DNA of 7,197 nt from Desulfobacterales bacterium (GCA_020345785.1 CP070771.1:1171576-1178772); one strand, 5' to 3'. Shown: positions 1 to 6,378, numbered from the stretch's first letter. Notes: a model not told the origin generated them from the sequence alone. A program made the numbers and translations.

Positions 1-318
1 GCCTTGCAGGGACCCTCTTTGCAAGGATTGAAAACGTTTTTCCGGTATCTGCAATCGGCCCAGAAGTTAAACCTCGATCTGCGGTTGGAATACATATTGC
101 CGACGATGTTTGATCGCCGAACCCGCCACAGCCAGGAAATTTTCGAGCAGCTTCAGAAATATTTCAACCGGCAGTTATGCGATCCCATTCACTACAATGT
201 GCGTTTGTCCGAAGCTCCGGCCCACGGTCAGAGCATCTTTGAATACGACGCCCGGGCTCAGGGCGCCCAGGATTACCAAAATTTGATCAGGAGGATTGTA
301 AATCATGGCGTCGGGTAG
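1..318 (+). CDS. ParA/Soj-family ATPase, C-terminal part (5' end outside window)
   Basis: Open reading from base 1 to the TAG at 316-318 gives 105 residues of the C-terminal third of a ParA/MinD-type P-loop ATPase. What shows this is the Soj-like core 'LPTMFDRRTRHSQEIF' followed by the family signature 'NVRLSEAPAHGQSIFEYD' and a final GAxDYxxL helix. The Walker A and B motifs would lie upstream and cannot be checked. ParA proteins are cytoplasmic ATPases that bind DNA non-specifically and move or position plasmids, chromosome origins or large protein complexes together with a small partner protein. The TTG at position 4 is an internal Leu codon, not a start. The gene overlaps the next one by 14 nt, so the two are probably co-translated. 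Whether it serves the main chromosome, a mobile element or a cellular cargo cannot be told from this fragment. Family assignment is firm; the role is inferred. Confidence 0.9.
   Translation, partial: ALQGPSLQGLKTFFRYLQSAQKLNLDLRLEYILPTMFDRRTRHSQEIFEQLQKYFNRQLCDPIHYNVRLSEAPAHGQSIFEYDARAQGAQDYQNLIRRIVNHGVG
289..294 (+). promoter_or_regulatory. Ribosome binding site of the RHH gene
   Basis: AGGAGG lies inside the end of the ParA coding region, 10 nt before the ATG at 305. It fixes that start and supports translation of the small gene from the same transcript as parA. Confidence 0.75.
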
Positions 319-649
319 AAAAAAAACACCTGATTTTTTCGATGAAAACGGGTTGGATCCTGTGGAAACCGCCACGGGATATCGACAGCCTTTGATGCAA
401 GATCAAGCCGCGCCATCGGATGCAGCTGCCAATGCCGGTTCGCCCGCTGCAATGACAGCCAAAAAGAAAGCCGGATTTTATCTTTCAGTGGACATCCTCA
501 ACCGGTTTACGCACAAGTTTCATGAATTGAAGCTGGCCGGTATTCCCATCGATAACAAGTCCACACTCCTGGAGGCGGCTCTTGGCTATGCGCTGGACGA
601 TATGGACAAGGGCGAGAAAAGTCAGGTGCTGAAAAAGCTGGGGAATTAA
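305..649 (+). CDS. Small ParA-partner protein, probable ribbon-helix-helix DNA-binding
   Basis: A 114-residue protein, start chosen by AGGAGG 10 nt upstream. Residues 1-52 are polar and Ala/Pro/Gln-rich and look disordered. Residues 53-100 start with a basic stretch (AKKKAGFYLSVDI), then two helices split by a short turn (about 63-78 and 84-98, with NKSTLLEAALGYAL). This beta-helix-helix layout, with the strand after a Lys cluster, resembles ribbon-helix-helix DNA-binding domains of the ParG/CopG type, which bind as dimers. A flexible N-terminal tail plus a C-terminal RHH domain is the known layout of ParG-like centromere-binding partners, whose tail can stimulate the ATPase. The position directly after and overlapping parA fits such a role. 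I do not recognise the exact family; the RHH call is from pattern only. Alternatives are a ParA-directed cargo adaptor or another small DNA-binding protein. Confidence 0.8.
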   Translation: MASGRKKTPDFFDENGLDPVETATGYRQPLMQDQAAPSDAAANAGSPAAMTAKKKAGFYLSVDILNRFTHKFHELKLAGIPIDNKSTLLEAALGYALDDMDKGEKSQVLKKLGN

Positions 650-1275
650 ATAAATATTGCTCCGATGGCGTATCCGGAAAATGTTTTATCCTCTTGGTCC
701 AGTGTTCTGCACCATCGGATTATTGAAGTGAAATTCTTCCGATCGGAATTGAAAAGCGGCCGATCTAATTTTATTATGAGCCGGGTTCCGGGTGTGACGG
801 GTACTTCCGACTCAAAGCACATGCCACCGGCGCTGAAGTTTTTGGCGTCGGCATAAAACCAGTGGCCGGAATTCGGGTTTTCGAGAACCACAGTGGTTCG
901 AATGAGGAAACGCCTGCTTTTTCTAAAATTGTGGCCCACATTGTCATCGGGCGCATCCAACTCAAAAGCTGTAAGGGGTGATTGAAGCGTTGCACGGCCC
1001 TTCGCATATTTTTCATTTCCAGACAGGCTTTCTGAATGATCCCGAAGATTGACATTTTGGCCAACCTGCACACAAAGCTGGCATTTACCGCCATTTAACC
1101 GGGATTTAATGGTCGCCTGCCATTCATGGCTTTGGCCGCAAATCCACCACACCTTTTTAGGATAAGCAATTTTCACGTTCCTTGGCGTCAGCGGGCCGTT
1201 GGACGAAGGGTGCCATTCCTTTACCAACGCTGGAGCAAAATCATAAAGGGTGATGTTTTTTGTAAATCTTCGCAT
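646..1275 (-). CDS. Zinc-ribbon (DUF4379-like) and PilZ domain fusion protein, probable c-di-GMP effector
   Basis: A 209-residue cytoplasmic protein with no signal peptide or membrane segment. Residues about 13-68 match the treble-clef/zinc-ribbon family DUF4379: the sequence runs KEWHP-x3-NG-x-LTP, then KKVWW-x-C46-x3-H50-EW-x-A, and ends in C65-x2-C68, giving C, H, C and C as zinc ligands. Residues about 117-209 form a PilZ domain: R122-x3-R126 and N146-x-S148-x2-G151 are the two c-di-GMP binding motifs, followed by the typical PGT.L.IKL and GYAIGAIF strands. PilZ proteins bind c-di-GMP and pass the signal to motility, polysaccharide or other targets; the zinc ribbon may bind DNA, RNA or a protein. 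The gene converges on the RHH gene, and the two stop codons share TTAA (646-649). The start ATG at 1273-1275 has only a weak GGGATC-like ribosome site. The domain calls are strong; the target of the protein is unknown. Confidence 0.88.
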   Translation of the reverse strand: MRRFTKNITLYDFAPALVKEWHPSSNGPLTPRNVKIAYPKKVWWICGQSHEWQATIKSRLNGGKCQLCVQVGQNVNLRDHSESLSGNEKYAKGRATLQSPLTAFELDAPDDNVGHNFRKSRRFLIRTTVVLENPNSGHWFYADAKNFSAGGMCFESEVPVTPGTRLIIKLDRPLFNSDRKNFTSIIRWCRTLDQEDKTFSGYAIGAIFI

Positions 1276-1670
1276 GTGTTAGATCCCGAAAATTTACTAG
1301 ATGAGAGCATTTATCGAAATAACGTTCCGACAGCGATATCGCCGGATTCATCATTGTCGGTATTGCCGTGGCGTATGAGTCCTGTCAATCTCAGTTTGGC
1401 GCTGTCGTAAATAAGCTATGACTGCGCGGGGGTAGTCCTTCTGTCAGGATAGGGTTTAAGTAATTGAAATAAGCACCATAGACACATTCCCGCAAGGGTA
1501 GCCTGTTTGAGTTTGTGAATCTGCCAGCATCGAAAAAATTTTCGAGAATGGTGCCGGTCACAACAGATCCCTTTTGAGAAAGTCCTGAGAACTTTTGGTG
1601 TCCGGGGAGCAATGCTCCCCGGAGTTTGGCTTTTTAAAATAACCGAGAGAATTATTGCTTTGGCTGATTA
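1276..1670. other. Intergenic region without a convincing gene
   Basis: A 395-bp stretch between two minus-strand genes. One minus-strand open frame (1391-1612, 73 codons) has no visible ribosome site, no recognisable family and an odd composition, so it is left uncalled. The stretch contains a near-palindrome CGAAAA-aa-TTTTCG (1531-1544) and the strong hairpin at 1601-1623. It must also hold the promoter for the PilZ gene, but no clear -35/-10 pair was seen. Confidence 0.6.
1601..1623. terminator. Strong hairpin, candidate transcription terminator
   Basis: Perfect 10-bp stem TCCGGGGAGC / GCTCCCCGGA around a 3-nt loop. It lies 47 nt beyond the stop of the DUF4382 lipoprotein gene, where a minus-strand terminator would be expected. 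However, the T-run (TTTTT, 1630-1634) follows the hairpin on the plus strand, 6 nt after the stem; on the minus strand the hairpin is followed by CACCAAAAG with no T-run. It may end the minus-strand transcript as a strong or paused hairpin, act from the plus side against read-through, or be a processed 3' end. Confidence 0.55.
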
Positions 1671-3485
1671 CTATTTCTTGTTTTTATCTTTTTTCTCTTT
1701 CTTGACTTTATCATCATCGTCGTCGTCATCGCCATCGCCGTCATCGTCGTCGGCATAGCTGCCGTCATAATATTTCCACTTGTAGTCGGCTACATCCGGC
1801 CAGACAAAGACGCTGTATGCATAAAAGTCTATCAGCCCGATTCCCGCGACATCATCCGGACAGGCTGCCAAACCATAAGCAATAATCCTGTCGCCCGGTT
1901 GAATTTCCTTTACGTCGATATTGGGATCCAGATAATCGGGATTATTACCCCATCCTTCCATAAATCTATAGATTCGGGCGCCTTCTGCCACCAGGATCTT
2001 TTTTTCCATCCCATTGTCAGTATAATTGATGGTGCCGTCGGCAGGATTCGTGCCTGTGGCCGTTGTCACCAATGTCTCCTGATACACCAGAAGCGCATCG
2101 GCCTGATTTGGAACGGTATTGCTCGCGATAATTTCCACTTTACGGGGCTTGCAATCCACCCAGTCTTGAAGTTGAACAATATCCAGATCCGACCCATTGA
2201 CACCCTCGACTGAAACCGGAGCATCTTCCAGCAGGAAAATCGGATCGGTGAAGCCTTCGAGGAAAAGATTGTAGCCTCCGCCTTCCGGACCATCGATTCT
2301 CGTGAGGGTACCCGTCAAATTTTGTTTTTTGACAAGGACAACAAAGGCCCGGAATTTATCGGAGACATATTTACCAAAAACCCTTACCCTAGCGCCGACC
2401 GGAACAACCATGCCATCAAACAAAGTGTCGCAGTCGGTCAAAAATAAAGGGTCGCCTGTCAGGTCAATATTCAACAATCCCAGATCATGGTCCAGATCCA
2501 GTAAAAAACCTTCCTCAGTGCTGGGAGGCGCTGCCAATCCCTTTTTCATGTCGACGGCGCCTAAGACCACCAGAGAAGCATTTATCTTTCCCTGTTCATC
2601 AAGCCGGCCCCTGACCAGTACCTTTTGGCCCGGAATGTTCGCCTTATCCGGATTCGCCAGATCATTGGGCAGAATCGGGTCGCCGTCCATATCAAATATT
2701 TTTGCTTCGGATTCAAATTTTACTTCAATTTGTCCCCGGTCATCATAGGGGTCTGCATACCAGCGTTCCTTCAAAAGCATGCTGAAGCCGGTGACATCGT
2801 TGGGGTTTGCATCATCTTGCTTCAGCAACTCAGCTATCTCTCCTGCCAGAATCAGCGGACAGCGCTGCTGCGGTTTTTGAACCTTTTCTACATCCACAAA
2901 TACTACCGGACGGAAAATGCACTGGTCGGATTTACCCGCTGCATGCAGGTCGAAGGATTTTTCTGCGTCGATGTCGAGCTTGATGGCGAGCGTCTCGCCT
3001 TTGCGTAGCCAAAAAGGTCCGCTTCTTGGATTAAGGTCAATTTTTTCACTTGGAAGCTTGATAATCTGATTCTCTTTGGCGCATATGCCCTCACCAAAGA
3101 CCTCGATATCGACGATTTCGAGGCGGATTTTAGAGTACCTTTTAGCTGGCACCCATTTTTTGATGGACAGCAGAAATTCATCCTCGCGCTCCCTTAAGTC
3201 TAGCAGATCGACTGGATATCCATCCGGATCTTTTGAATCGAAGATCGGTACTGGCGCTCCACCATCGGTTGGGAGCAGAAACGCTCGCTTGACATACATT
3301 ATAATGCTCTCGTAGTCATCGGTTGGTCCATCCGTCAAAGACAAGGCTACCGTTCCTGTGTCGGTGGCGGCGCTGCCCACTGCGTCAGCGCCGCCACCGC
3401 CGCCACTGCAGCCCCCCAGGATAAGAGCGGCTGCGATTAATGTTATCGAAAAAATTGATCCAGCTGACTTAAGAATTCTGTTCAT
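1671..3485 (-). CDS. Lipoprotein with DUF4382 domain, DUF5666-like domains and Asp/Lys-rich tail
   Basis: A 604-residue exported lipoprotein. The start at 3485 is chosen because AAGGAGGAGG sits 5 nt upstream and the signal peptide begins directly there; the longer open frame from 3533 would bury it. Residues 1-25 are a signal peptide ending in the lipobox LGG-C26, followed by SGGGGG. Residues about 43-200 match DUF4382: GTVALSLTDGPTDDYESI, then VDLLDLR, then a YSKIRLEI strand. Residues about 210-310 and 317-390 look like DUF5666 beta domains (G-x-I start, GQKVLVRGRLDEQGKINA end); residues about 396-570 hold further beta-rich sequence of the same style, less clear. The last 27 residues are an Asp run (D4, then GDG, then D7) and a Lys-rich end. 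Function is unknown; the lipid anchor and beta domains suggest an envelope or surface protein, and the Asp run might bind calcium. It lies downstream of the other lipoprotein but 314 nt away, so it is probably separately transcribed. Confidence 0.88.
   Translation of the reverse strand: MNRILKSAGSIFSITLIAAALILGGCSGGGGGADAVGSAATDTGTVALSLTDGPTDDYESIIMYVKRAFLLPTDGGAPVPIFDSKDPDGYPVDLLDLREREDEFLLSIKKWVPAKRYSKIRLEIVDIEVFGEGICAKENQIIKLPSEKIDLNPRSGPFWLRKGETLAIKLDIDAEKSFDLHAAGKSDQCIFRPVVFVDVEKVQKPQQRCPLILAGEIAELLKQDDANPNDVTGFSMLLKERWYADPYDDRGQIEVKFESEAKIFDMDGDPILPNDLANPDKANIPGQKVLVRGRLDEQGKINASLVVLGAVDMKKGLAAPPSTEEGFLLDLDHDLGLLNIDLTGDPLFLTDCDTLFDGMVVPVGARVRVFGKYVSDKFRAFVVLVKKQNLTGTLTRIDGPEGGGYNLFLEGFTDPIFLLEDAPVSVEGVNGSDLDIVQLQDWVDCKPRKVEIIASNTVPNQADALLVYQETLVTTATGTNPADGTINYTDNGMEKKILVAEGARIYRFMEGWGNNPDYLDPNIDVKEIQPGDRIIAYGLAACPDDVAGIGLIDFYAYSVFVWPDVADYKWKYYDGSYADDDDGDGDDDDDDDKVKKEKKDKNKK
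1674..1754 (-). repeat. In-frame trinucleotide-repeat tract encoding the Asp-rich/Lys-rich tail
   Basis: About 1710-1752 is an imperfect run of ATC/GTC triplets on the plus strand, read as Asp codons (GAT/GAC) with two Gly interruptions on the minus strand. It is followed towards the stop by AAA/AAG-rich Lys codons. Such tracts can change length by slippage without breaking the frame, so tail length may vary between strains. Confidence 0.7.
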
Positions 3486-3490
3486 TTTGC

Positions 3491-3500
3491 CCTCCTCCTT
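3491..3500 (-). promoter_or_regulatory. Ribosome binding site deciding the DUF4382 lipoprotein start
   Basis: AAGGAGGAGG on the minus strand, 5 nt before the ATG at 3485. It is a near-ideal Shine-Dalgarno sequence and rules out the upstream in-frame ATG at 3533. Confidence 0.85.
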
Positions 3501-3573
3501 GTCTATTAATTTTAAAAATCTTAAATCATACAACGTTTCATGCTGACTGAGCCGTTATCCGATTAAGAGCAAT

Positions 3574-3602
3574 ATTATAAATATTCACAGATGGATAAAT
3601 AA
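3574..3602 (-). promoter_or_regulatory. Candidate sigma-70-type promoter of the DUF4382 lipoprotein gene
   Basis: A perfect TATAAT (-10; plus-strand positions 3574-3579) is preceded 17 nt upstream by a weak -35, TTATTT. It would give a leader of about 80 nt before the start at 3485. The stretch is AT-rich, so a TATAAT by chance is quite possible. Confidence 0.3.
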
Positions 3603-3681
3603 TTTTATACCCATGATACGCGAATTGGCCGGTCCAGAGCAAAAGAGAAACTATAAAATCATAAATATGCGGAGCATAAAT

Positions 3682-3775
3682 TAATTAATCCGCAGGGCTG
3701 ATTTTCAAGCACGACTTTAGCATATATTTACACTACACAATTCTGAACATCCTATTTTTCAGGGCGGATTAATTA
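3682..3775. repeat. Perfect 12-bp inverted repeat around a 70-nt centre
   Basis: TAATTAATCCGC at 3682-3693 is the exact reverse complement of GCGGATTAATTA at 3764-3775. It starts 24 nt past the stop of the DUF5666 lipoprotein gene, in the gap between the two lipoprotein genes. It could be a long-looped RNA stem at the 3' end of the operon transcript, a pair of half sites, or a small inverted-repeat element. No target-site duplication is obvious, and there is no T-run typical of an intrinsic terminator. Confidence 0.6.
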
Positions 3776-3799
3776 GAGTTTGAAACGCTCAGTCTGTAA

Positions 3800-5269
3800 T
3801 CATTCCTGCAAAAGTTCGATTCCTTGCCAACCAACCAGGCCGCCAACCAAATTCCCATTGGCGCTGACCGTATCTCCTACCGTCACCAGATTAAGGAAAT
3901 CATTGCGGGAAACCGGGCCTGCTTCAACGGCTTCGAACCCGTCGTCCGGTATTATTTCGGTATGCACTTCGACACTGAATACAGAAATGATAGGACCGTT
4001 GATAAGTGTGACGGGACCTTGCAGTTTCACCTTTTCCATCGCTTTTTTTTCGACCTTCACCTGAGCGGCCGCAACTTTATTTTCTCCGGCGACATAGCCA
4101 AGGACTTTGACGTGCTGACCTTGCCGGATATCAGTCAACGTCGTTGCATGGCCGAATATTTTGGTGAAGTCGTTGACGCGGATAACCAGGGGGTTGAGTC
4201 CGAGGAGCGTGAATTCTTCGGAGCCGTCGTCCACATTTTCAATCTGGCCTTCGATGCTGACTTTATCTCTTGCAGTGACTTCGTCGGCCAACAGGCGGCC
4301 TTTCATCAGGGCACCTTTTACCAAAAGTCGGGCACCGGGAACGACGTCGTCGGGTTCTATTCCTTTAAATGAGGTACTCCCATCGGTTTCAACCGCCGTC
4401 GTACCCAGGACGAAATCTGCCGGTGATGAAAATTGTGTGACAATGCCTTCGATATCAACGTCGTCGGCATCATCGAGGTCCAGATCGTCTTCAAGTGTAA
4501 CTTCCTCAGCAACCAACACACCGTTGCCGTCCAAATCTCCCGTGGCGACAACCAACTGGCCCGCCGCCGGGGGTGCATCATCAGGGAACCCCCTGAGGTC
4601 GGCCTGCGAGAAATCGACATTCAACTGATTGATGCGCAAATTAGGGACATTCACTTCGCTGACAATACCTTTGACCGTGACCATGTCCCCGTCACCGGTT
4701 TCTTCAACTTTGGCGACATATGTGGCCTGGATATTCCCGCCTCCGTTTGCCCAGCCGCTGATTTGAAGGAAATCGCCGATTTTGAAATCGGTGTCTCTGA
4801 ATTTCGTGCGGTCATCGAGGATGACAATTTGACCCAGCACGACAATTTTTTTAAGCGCCGTATCCAGAGTTTCGATGGCTGTGACGGGCCCCTTTACATT
4901 TTCATTGAACACGATGCGATCAGCCTTTCCGGTGCCGTCGTCCAAAAATTTGCCCTCCACCCGCACAACCATTCCCAACGCAAGCTCCTTCAGGACCACT
5001 GCGTCCCCGGTACCACGTGATTGACCGTTGACAACCACCTCCGCCTCGCCGGTATCAAACTCGACATCATTGACGATCACACTGCCAAATCCTGAAATCT
5101 CACCTATACTGATTCCGGTGCCGCCGATCCCGCCGCCGGCCAGCAAACCTCCGCCGCCGCCATCATTACATGCCGTCAGGATGAAAAACCCCATGATGGT
5201 CAAGATAGCCCAGGGAACCCAGCGGGCGATATTTTGGCGTGACCCGGATTTATTTGTCTTTCTCTTCAT
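3800..5269 (-). CDS. Lipoprotein built of six DUF5666-like repeats
   Basis: A 489-residue lipoprotein. The start at 5269 is chosen because TGAGGAACCT lies just upstream and the signal peptide (MKRK, then a hydrophobic stretch at about 17-31) begins there; the open frame runs on to 5530, but that extra part overlaps DUF6502 and is not protein-like. The lipobox is LTA-C34, followed by NDGGGGG and a Gly-rich linker with GGIGGTG. The rest divides into six units of about 65-76 residues, each starting G-x-I/V and ending G-x-V/A-x-A-x-x-V: about 56-125, 126-190, 197-262, 271-335, 337-407 and 414-489. The first has the hallmark ISGFGSVIVNDVEFDT of DUF5666. These are small beta domains of unknown function; the anchor places them in the periplasm or at the cell surface. 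Its first 20 nt overlap the DUF6502 gene, so the two are translationally coupled. Confidence 0.9.
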   Translation of the reverse strand: MKRKTNKSGSRQNIARWVPWAILTIMGFFILTACNDGGGGGLLAGGGIGGTGISIGEISGFGSVIVNDVEFDTGEAEVVVNGQSRGTGDAVVLKELALGMVVRVEGKFLDDGTGKADRIVFNENVKGPVTAIETLDTALKKIVVLGQIVILDDRTKFRDTDFKIGDFLQISGWANGGGNIQATYVAKVEETGDGDMVTVKGIVSEVNVPNLRINQLNVDFSQADLRGFPDDAPPAAGQLVVATGDLDGNGVLVAEEVTLEDDLDLDDADDVDIEGIVTQFSSPADFVLGTTAVETDGSTSFKGIEPDDVVPGARLLVKGALMKGRLLADEVTARDKVSIEGQIENVDDGSEEFTLLGLNPLVIRVNDFTKIFGHATTLTDIRQGQHVKVLGYVAGENKVAAAQVKVEKKAMEKVKLQGPVTLINGPIISVFSVEVHTEIIPDDGFEAVEAGPVSRNDFLNLVTVGDTVSANGNLVGGLVGWQGIELLQE

Positions 5270-6077
5270 AAGGTTCCTCAAAATAGTAAATGCCGAGCCC
5301 GGCAACATTGCGATCGGTGCCTTTAGCCTTCCGGCCGGTATCCCGATCCCGTTTGGAAAGCCAGCCATCCAGTTTCTCCAATAATTTTTGGGCGGATTCG
5401 GCCGACAATTTGCGGAAGATGGGCAGAACATCATCCGGCAGGTTGTCATACATGACTTTGCGTTGATAAAAAGGTCCCCTATCATCCGGCTCCAGGTTGT
5501 GACGGATGGATGAGATGAGGTGTGCCACATCCGTGCCGAGAATATGGATTTTCATGCTTTCGTCGCCGGTGGGCAAATAGGCGCGGGCGATAAGATGCAC
5601 CCGGCCGTCATCCGTTTGGACAGCGGCGCCAACCCGGATAAGTTCGTCCAGCACGGCACGAAAGGGCATATCACCGCTGTAATTTTTAACCAGTGTCTGA
5701 AAGGTCGCACCCTCACCGGAGACCGGCAAATCAGCCGGTTTGCCCTTATCGTTTCGAAACATTTTATCCCGGCGCCAGCCGGCGATCACTCGGGCCGCGC
5801 GATTGTAACGCTCGCTGCTTGCCTGGTCGTCGGGCGCCGGCAATTCGGACACCCGTTTGACTTCCTTGCGGTTCAAACCGGTGATTACGGATACCCGGGA
5901 AATGGTCTGTTTGCGAGCTTCAATGCCAAACTGCCGTTTGGCCACGTCCACAAACAGCCATTTGGCCAGATCAGCGAAGGTGCCGTAGGATATGCCGTTG
6001 CGGATAAGGATGTGGATGAGAGGACGCAGAATACGGGCGATCGCCGCGTACAGCACCTGATTTTTTTTGTCTGTCAT
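5250..6077 (-). CDS. DUF6502 family protein, possible DNA-binding regulator
   Basis: A 275-residue cytoplasmic protein with no signal peptide, full length for the family as I know it. The family pattern is visible throughout: ILRPLIHILIRNGISYGTFADLAK (residues about 16-39), RQTISRVSVITGLNRKEVKR (about 56-75), YNRAARVIAGW, a LPVSGEGATFQTLV segment, GDMPFRAVLDELIRVGAA, HILGTDVAHLI, and the C-terminal GLGIYYFEE (260-268). Residues 58-76 look like a helix-turn-helix (ISRVSVITGLNRKEVKRV), and the protein is rich in charged helices, so a transcription-regulator role is plausible but unproven. The ATG at 6077 has GAGGT about 12 nt upstream, a rather long spacing. Its stop lies inside the start of the DUF5666 lipoprotein gene (20-nt overlap), so the two form an operon. 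I believe DUF6502 and DUF5666 genes neighbour each other in other proteobacteria, but could not check this. Confidence 0.88.
   Translation of the reverse strand: MTDKKNQVLYAAIARILRPLIHILIRNGISYGTFADLAKWLFVDVAKRQFGIEARKQTISRVSVITGLNRKEVKRVSELPAPDDQASSERYNRAARVIAGWRRDKMFRNDKGKPADLPVSGEGATFQTLVKNYSGDMPFRAVLDELIRVGAAVQTDDGRVHLIARAYLPTGDESMKIHILGTDVAHLISSIRHNLEPDDRGPFYQRKVMYDNLPDDVLPIFRKLSAESAQKLLEKLDGWLSKRDRDTGRKAKGTDRNVAGLGIYYFEEPYEEKDK
5271..5280 (-). promoter_or_regulatory. Ribosome binding site of the DUF5666 lipoprotein, inside the DUF6502 gene
   Basis: TGAGGAACCT on the minus strand, 1 nt before the ATG at 5267-5269, giving GAGG about 7 nt from the start codon. It is embedded in the last codons of DUF6502 and supports coupled translation. 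Confidence 0.7.
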
Positions 6078-6228
6078 GAGAAGTGCGACCTCATGTGATT
6101 CAATGTTAAATAGTTAACTGGTTGAGTGGTTTTATCGTGGTCGGCATAAGTTTGGTTCTTTATTTTCGACCGATTCATCATTCGGGCACTCAAACCGACA
6201 CCAGATGAAAAATGAATTTAGACCCGGA

Positions 6229-6253
6229 GGTGTAAAATACACCCTTGCAGGGT
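6229..6253. repeat. Two interlocked small inverted repeats
   Basis: GGTGTA-aaa-TACACC (6229-6243) and ACCCT-tgc-AGGGT (6241-6253) share three bases, so only one could form as a hairpin at a time. They lie in the likely leader of the DUF6502 operon. They could be an operator or a leader switch, or chance. Confidence 0.5.
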
Positions 6254-6279
6254 GGAATATTAACGATGTTGGCAAGATA

Positions 6280-6310
6280 TTTGGGAAATATTTCCCAAAA
6301 TTAATTTTGG
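6280..6310. promoter_or_regulatory. Two overlapping perfect palindromes, candidate operator
   Basis: TTTGGGAAATATTTCCCAAA (6280-6299) is a perfect 20-bp palindrome, and CCAAAATTAATTTTGG (6295-6310) a perfect 16-bp one; they share CCAAA. Directly next to them on the minus strand is TTGACA (6312-6317), so any -10 element 17-18 nt downstream would lie inside the first palindrome. Dyads of this size over a promoter are typical of dimeric repressor sites. Which protein binds is unknown; DUF6502 itself is one candidate. Confidence 0.55.
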
Positions 6311-6317
6311 TTGTCAA
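6288..6317 (-). promoter_or_regulatory. Candidate promoter of the DUF6502 operon
   Basis: A perfect -35 TTGACA at 6317-6312 (minus strand) is followed after 17-19 nt by weak -10 candidates (GAAATA, AAATAT or AATATT). Transcription would start near 6280 and leave a leader of about 200 nt before the DUF6502 ATG. The -35 is convincing and the -10 is poor, so an activator or a different promoter nearer the gene is possible. Confidence 0.35.
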
Positions 6318-6346
6318 GATAAATTTTGATTTTTCTGACTTTATGC

Positions 6347-6378
6347 GGGGTTGCGGGTTGCAGGTTGTGGGTTGCGGG
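6347..6378 (+). other. Potential G-quadruplex at the head of heptad block 1
   Basis: Four G-tracts of three or more (6347-6350, 6355-6357, 6369-6371, 6376-6378) with gaps of 4, 11 and 4 nt. The long middle gap makes this a weak-to-moderate G-quadruplex candidate. It follows from the GGGTTGC repeat itself. Confidence 0.4.

Larger units (their letters stand above)
6078..6347. promoter_or_regulatory. Upstream region of the DUF6502-lipoprotein operon
   Basis: A 270-bp AT-rich non-coding stretch that should carry the operon's promoter and leader. It holds an inverted repeat GGTGTA-aaa-TACACC (6229-6243), interlocked with ACCCT-tgc-AGGGT (6241-6253), and two overlapping palindromes at 6280-6310. 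Open frames crossing it on either strand have repeat-derived, non-protein-like sequence. Confidence 0.5.

Noticed and set aside
737..748. 12-bp palindrome TTCCGATCGGAA
   Set aside because: It lies inside the PilZ coding region and is explained by codons; no sign of a site function.
1391..1612. Minus-strand 73-codon open frame
   Set aside because: No ribosome site, no recognisable family, and it ends in a region without conserved-looking sequence; treated as non-coding.
3485..3533. N-terminal extension of the DUF4382 lipoprotein
   Set aside because: The upstream ATG has no ribosome site, and the strong AAGGAGGAGG and signal peptide place the start at 3485.
5270..5530. N-terminal extension of the DUF5666 lipoprotein
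   Set aside because: It overlaps DUF6502 in another frame and reads as non-protein-like sequence; the signal peptide starts at 5269.
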